8,022 bases of DNA from Thermoprotei archaeon (lineage in GTDB: Archaea; Thermoproteota; Thermoprotei_A; Sulfolobales; Ignisphaeraceae): NCBI GenBank assembly GCA_003661865.1, contig QMWY01000041.1, positions 1-8,022 on the forward strand, given 5' to 3'. Both the position numbers and the translations under genes were made by a program. A model generated the notes under the pieces. That model saw nothing but the letters and a program-made list of their open reading frames with translations, had not been told where the DNA came from and did no database searches. Below, piece after piece: positions 4,936 to 8,022 of the stretch (the first letter of the stretch is position 1; every line of letters begins with the position of its first letter).

Positions 4936-6546
4936 GTGGCGAAGTACATCTTCATAACGGGCGGCGTGCTCAGCAGCGTCGGTAAGGGCGTCACTACCGC
5001 CTCGATAGGCCTACTGATAAAGTCCATGGGCTACAGCGTGACGGCGATAAAGATAGACCCCTACCTCAACGTCGATGCGGGGACCATGAGCCCGTACGCC
5101 CATGGCGAGGTCTTCGTCACCGAAGACGGTGGTGAGACGGACCTCGACCTAGGGCATTACGAGCGCTTCCTCGATGTGAACCTCTCAAAGAAGAACAATA
5201 TCACCACGGGGCAGATCTACCTATCCGTTATAACCAAGGAGAGGCGTGGGGACTACCTCGGTGCAACCGTACAGATCATTCCCCACATAACAGACGAGAT
5301 CAAGTCGAGGATCAGGGAGATCGCTCGGGAGAGTGGAGCCGATGTTGTGCTGATAGAGATCGGGGGGACTGTGGGCGATATAGAGGGGCTTCCCTTCCTA
5401 GAGGCGGCTAGGCAGATGAGGCTTGAGGAGGGCTTCAGGAACACCATGTTTATACACGTTGCGCTGGTACCGACCCTGAAGACAACCGGTGAGCAGAAGA
5501 CAAAGCCTGTTCAGCACAGTGTTCAGGAGCTTAGAAGAATAGGTATACAACCTGATATGATCGTGGCGCGGTGCGAAACCCCGCTAAACCCCGAGGCTAG
5601 GAGGAAGATAGCCCTTTACGGAAACGTACCTCCGGAGGCTGTGGTATCGAACCATGATGTGGACACAATATACGAAGTTCCGCTGGTGTTGCATAGCCAG
5701 GGAGTCGATAAGTACATAGCTGAGAAGCTAGGGCTCGAGTACCGCGAACCCGACCTGACGCGGTGGATAGACTTTGTAAACAGGGTTAAGAGCTCTAAGA
5801 AGCGCGTAGTGATCGCTATGGTAGGCAAGTACACGCACCTGAAGGACAGCTACATGAGCATTATAGAGGCGCTTAAACACTCCGCTGCGCACTTCGGGAC
5901 GAAGCCCGTGCTCAGGTGGGTGGAGGGGACAGATATAGAGCAGGGCAAGCTAAGCATTGAGGATGCCCTTAGAGGGGTTGAGGGCGCCGTGATACTACCA
6001 GGGTTTGGTAGACGGGGTACCGAGGGGAAGATCGCTGCGATAAAGTACCTACGCGAGAGCGGGATCCCAACCATAGGCATATGCTTTGGGCTCCAGCTAA
6101 TGGTAGTTGAATTCTCGCGGAACGTGATCGGATGGGAGAGGGCGAATAGCACCGAGCTAGACCCGAACACCCCCTACCCAGTGGTTGACCTCATGGAGAG
6201 TCAGAGGCATATAAAGGGCCTAGGGGGTACGATGAGGCTAGGGGCGAAGCCCATATGGCTTGTCAAGGGTACTAAGGCGTACGAGGCTTATGGGGGTAAG
6301 GATGTAGTTTACGAGAGGCATAGGCATAGGTACTACATAAACACCAAGTACCTCGACTACTTTGAGAGCAGCGGGTTTAGGGTTAGCGGCTATAGCTTCG
6401 AAGGGGACGAGGTGGTCATAGAGATCATGGAGCTTAAGGGGAAGCACGTCTACATGGGGACTCAAGCGCATCCAGAGTTTAAGAGTAGGCCCCTATCCCC
6501 GGCGCTTCTCTACCTCTACTTCATGAAGAGCATTCTCAGAACCTAG
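4936..6546 (+). CDS. pyrG: CTP synthase
   Basis: CTP synthase converts UTP to CTP using ATP and glutamine, the last step of pyrimidine nucleotide synthesis, in the cytoplasm. The protein has 536 residues, the usual length. The N-terminal amidoligase domain has GGVLSSVGKG (9-18, P-loop), KIDPYLNVDAGTMSP and the GEVFVTEDGGETDLDLGHYERF block. ALVPTLKTTGEQKTKPVQHSV (176-196) is also typical. After a linker near 285 comes a class I glutamine amidotransferase domain with nucleophile C383 (GICFGLQ) and catalytic H512 and E514 (AHPEF). Everything needed for glutamine use is present. The oxyanion loop reads LPGFGRRG, one glycine shorter than the common PGGFG form. The start is GTG at 4936; no upstream start is in frame and the conserved KYIFITGG begins at once. 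The last codons share CTAG with the opposing regulator gene. Confidence 0.98.
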   Translation: MAKYIFITGGVLSSVGKGVTTASIGLLIKSMGYSVTAIKIDPYLNVDAGTMSPYAHGEVFVTEDGGETDLDLGHYERFLDVNLSKKNNITTGQIYLSVITKERRGDYLGATVQIIPHITDEIKSRIREIARESGADVVLIEIGGTVGDIEGLPFLEAARQMRLEEGFRNTMFIHVALVPTLKTTGEQKTKPVQHSVQELRRIGIQPDMIVARCETPLNPEARRKIALYGNVPPEAVVSNHDVDTIYEVPLVLHSQGVDKYIAEKLGLEYREPDLTRWIDFVNRVKSSKKRVVIAMVGKYTHLKDSYMSIIEALKHSAAHFGTKPVLRWVEGTDIEQGKLSIEDALRGVEGAVILPGFGRRGTEGKIAAIKYLRESGIPTIGICFGLQLMVVEFSRNVIGWERANSTELDPNTPYPVVDLMESQRHIKGLGGTMRLGAKPIWLVKGTKAYEAYGGKDVVYERHRHRYYINTKYLDYFESSGFRVSGYSFEGDEVVIEIMELKGKHVYMGTQAHPEFKSRPLSPALLYLYFMKSILRT

Positions 6547-6953
6547 CCCTCCTCCTCAAGCTCTTCTGGGGGGAGGGGTGCCTCCTTCATACGCCTCTCA
6601 ACCTCCTCGGCAAGGGTGTATAGGAGGATCCGCACCTCCCTTACTATAGGCTTGGCGATCTTCTTTATACCCCTCTGTCCCGGCACATACATGGGCTTAA
6701 CCAGGCTCGCCTCCTCAAGCCTTTTGACGTGGGTGCTTATGTTGGCCTTGCTGTGCTTGAGCTTCTCGGCGAGCTCCTCGATCCCCATGTTCTCCTTCAT
6801 TATCAGGCCCAGTACGCGTAGCCTAGTCGGAGAGGCTAGGGCGCTGGCGACACGCTCAATAAACTCCTCCCCCGCCACATACATCACGTCGTTCTCTATC
6901 CACATCCCTCTGCTAGGAGCCTTGCTGTGCTTGCTGGACACGTCCTCAGTCAT
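6543..6953 (-). CDS. ArsR-like winged-helix transcriptional regulator
   Basis: From ATG 6953 the protein has 136 residues. The central part is a winged helix: FIERVASALASPTRLRVLGLIMKE, then the helix-turn-helix MGIEELAEKLKHSKANISTHVKRLEEASLVK (about residues 57-87, recognition helix SKANISTHVKRLEE), then a wing (MYVPGQRGIKKI). The long C-terminal helix LLYTLAEEVERRMKEAP and acidic tail probably serve dimerisation. No metal-binding cysteines are present, so it is not a metal sensor of the classic ArsR kind. Its ligand and targets are unknown. GTG at 6956 directly precedes the ATG and is the alternative start. It is convergent with pyrG and divergent from the HerA-type gene, whose control region it may share. 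Confidence 0.85.
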   Translation of the reverse strand: MTEDVSSKHSKAPSRGMWIENDVMYVAGEEFIERVASALASPTRLRVLGLIMKENMGIEELAEKLKHSKANISTHVKRLEEASLVKPMYVPGQRGIKKIAKPIVREVRILLYTLAEEVERRMKEAPLPPEELEEEG

Positions 6954-6980
6954 CACTGTACACCGATCTTAGAGGTTGTG

Positions 6981-6995
6981 CCTTAGGTTATAAGG
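6981..6995. promoter_or_regulatory. TATA element with inverted repeat before the regulator gene
   Basis: CCTTA and TAAGG form a perfect 5-base inverted repeat around GGTTA. Read on the minus strand it contains CCTTATAACC, a TATA-like core that would start transcription near 6964, about 11 bases before the regulator's ATG. An inverted repeat lying over its own TATA box is the arrangement expected of autorepression, though the repeat is short. Confidence 0.45.
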
Positions 6996-7041
6996 TTAGC
7001 GATGAAAGATCCCAGGGGTTCTACCTCTAAAACTCCCCCAG

Positions 7042-7057
7042 TAAACCATATATCTAT
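7042..7057 (+). promoter_or_regulatory. TATA-type promoter of the HerA-type gene
   Basis: TAAACCATATATCTAT carries a CATATAT core centred near 7050, predicting a start near 7075 and a very short leader before TTG 7083. AGGTG at 7069-7073 matches part of the archaeal ribosome binding consensus (GGAGGTGAT) nine bases before that TTG, so the exact transcript start is uncertain. Confidence 0.5.
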
Positions 7058-7082
7058 ACAGTTAGGGTAGGTGGGGCAGCTA

Positions 7083-8022
7083 TTGATATGCAGGTCTCCT
7101 GTAGTTCTGGGCAAGGTTGGGAACAGCGCAAGTCCCTTGGGAGCTGAGGTTGTGTCGACTCATCCCATACCCCTAGGCACCTACGCAACTATAGAGATCA
7201 GGTACAGGGATCCCTACAACGGCTCCGAGGAGGCTCTATGCCTCGTGGGGGTGGTTAGTTCAACTGCATTCAGGAGGAGTGTTCCAGTTAGTGGTGCTGC
7301 CATTGTTACAAGTGGTGAGCTTTACGACGAGTTTGAGGGGGGACTGGGGAAGTACGGCCGGTCGTTCTTGAGGATAATCGCCGCGATCAGGAGGAGCGGC
7401 GAGGTCACGGTGCCAAGGGTTCCACCGCCACCGGATGCGCAGGTTTACCTAGCGCCTAGCGAAATCCTATCAAAGCTTTTCTCCTCGAGTAGCGACGCGT
7501 CGATCCCCATAGGGCACCTGGTTGGAAGACCCGATGTCGTGGTTAAGGTTAATGTAAATGCCCTAACTAAGCACCTATTCATAACGGGAGCCACAGGTTC
7601 AGGTAAGAGCAACACCGTTGCCGTGATCCTCGATAGGGTTGCAGGGCTGGGAGGGGTAACGGTTGTCTACGATGTTCATGGCGAGTACGTTACGCTAAGG
7701 CCCATGCATGGTATCGTGAGGACGGTTGAGCTATCGATAAACCCGCTGAGAATACCCCCATCAGTCCTGGCAAAGATGATTGTGCCTGAGAGTGCTGCAA
7801 CAGTCCAGCGGAGGCTTGTTGTCAGAGCCCTTAGGAGGTGCCGCGACGAGTTTGCGCCCGTGCTTAGCGAGCATGGGGTTACCCGCAAGGCTCTGGCCGT
7901 TATCAAGCAGAGGATGGCGAAGAGCAGTGGTCTTGAGCAGCGTAGCGAGACAGGTGATGAGGGGAGGATTAGCGTTGATGAAGAGCTCGTTAGGGCCTTT
8001 ACTGCATGTCTATCGGGCGAGG
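7083..8022 (+). CDS. herA: HerA-type hexameric DNA-translocating ATPase (N-terminal part; runs off the right edge)
   Basis: The frame is open to the window end with 313 codons visible; the family is about 500 residues. HerA is a FtsK/HerA-class DNA pump that works with the nuclease NurA, and with Mre11-Rad50, in resecting DNA ends. The N-terminal HAS-type beta barrel is seen as VVLGKVGNSASPLGAEVV, PLGTYATIEIRY and LCLVGVVSS. A linker follows, then the RecA-like core: Walker A ITGATGSGKSN (167-177) and YDVHGEY (196-202), both typical of HerA. A charged helical part begins near residue 240. TTG 7083 is preferred because AGGTG lies nine bases before it; GTG 7071 is the only other start before an in-frame TAG at 7068. 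ATG 7088 is out of frame. The Walker B glutamate and arginine finger lie beyond the edge. A HerA paralogue with another partner is possible. Confidence 0.85.
   Translation, partial: MICRSPVVLGKVGNSASPLGAEVVSTHPIPLGTYATIEIRYRDPYNGSEEALCLVGVVSSTAFRRSVPVSGAAIVTSGELYDEFEGGLGKYGRSFLRIIAAIRRSGEVTVPRVPPPPDAQVYLAPSEILSKLFSSSSDASIPIGHLVGRPDVVVKVNVNALTKHLFITGATGSGKSNTVAVILDRVAGLGGVTVVYDVHGEYVTLRPMHGIVRTVELSINPLRIPPSVLAKMIVPESAATVQRRLVVRALRRCRDEFAPVLSEHGVTRKALAVIKQRMAKSSGLEQRSETGDEGRISVDEELVRAFTACLSGE

Noticed and set aside
4857..5027. N-terminal extension of hexulose-phosphate synthase to 286 residues
   Set aside because: It would cover the start of pyrG and the shared promoter, and adds a peptide unlike the family; the ATG at 4856 gives normal family length.
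6957..7082. C/D-like GCGATGA near 6999
   Set aside because: No CTGA box follows at a suitable distance and no second box pair exists; the region is better explained by two promoters.
7088..7147. ATG at 7088 as the start of the right-edge gene
   Set aside because: It is out of frame with the HerA motifs and closes after 19 codons.
7676..7906. 76-codon minus-strand frame at the right edge
   Set aside because: It lies opposite the HerA-type core, whose Walker A and HGEY motifs are plainly on the plus strand.
1..8022. CRISPR array, tRNA or insertion sequence
   Set aside because: No regularly spaced direct repeats, cloverleaf with conserved T-loop, transposase or terminal inverted repeats were seen.

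Overview
The window reads as a piece of a hyperthermophilic archaeal chromosome, most likely Thermoproteota (crenarchaeal, Desulfurococcales-like). The grounds are the gene set (KptA with an N-terminal zinc-finger-like segment, a DUF504/MJ1316-type protein, archaeal 3-hexulose-6-phosphate synthase, a HerA-type ATPase), heavy use of AGG and ATA codons, frequent GTG/TTG starts, TATA-type promoters with short leaders, and C/D box guide RNAs. The genus cannot be fixed from the sequence alone. No mobile element, CRISPR array, tRNA or rRNA gene is visible.

Layout. 1-1308 is an RNA-processing block. A probable 3' end of an unrecognised + strand gene overlaps the tail of kptA (RNA 2'-phosphotransferase, minus strand, TTG start at 762). 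The 282 bases between kptA and the next gene look empty of protein genes but hold three C/D box sRNA genes in a row (about 817-871, 869-936 and 983-1039). Guides in these RNAs match highly conserved 16S or 23S rRNA segments. The third is almost perfect in structure, and both its guides point at the helix 27 / central pseudoknot region of 16S rRNA. A DUF504 small protein starts 9 bases after the last D box, so it probably shares the sRNA promoter. 1407-2834 encodes a classic AAA ATPase with an unrecognised N-terminal half, followed by a hairpin-plus-T terminator.

2870-4097 (minus strand) holds two overlapping genes for a polytopic membrane protein and a small single-pass membrane protein, neither recognised. 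4167-4856 (minus) is 3-hexulose-6-phosphate synthase. It is divergent from pyrG (CTP synthase, 4936-6546), and the two appear to share one AT-rich promoter core. pyrG meets a small winged-helix regulator tail to tail, and the two stop codons share one CTAG. The regulator is divergent from a HerA-type hexameric ATPase gene that starts near 7083 and runs off the right edge.

How the genes fit together. kptA, the C/D sRNAs and DUF504 all concern RNA processing: 2'-phosphate removal, 2'-O-methylation guiding, and probable recognition of RNA ends. Hexulose-phosphate synthase (ribose supply through the reverse ribulose monophosphate route) and CTP synthase are both nucleotide-supply enzymes and probably share a control region. 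HerA belongs to archaeal DNA end resection. Functional links between these blocks are inference from position only.
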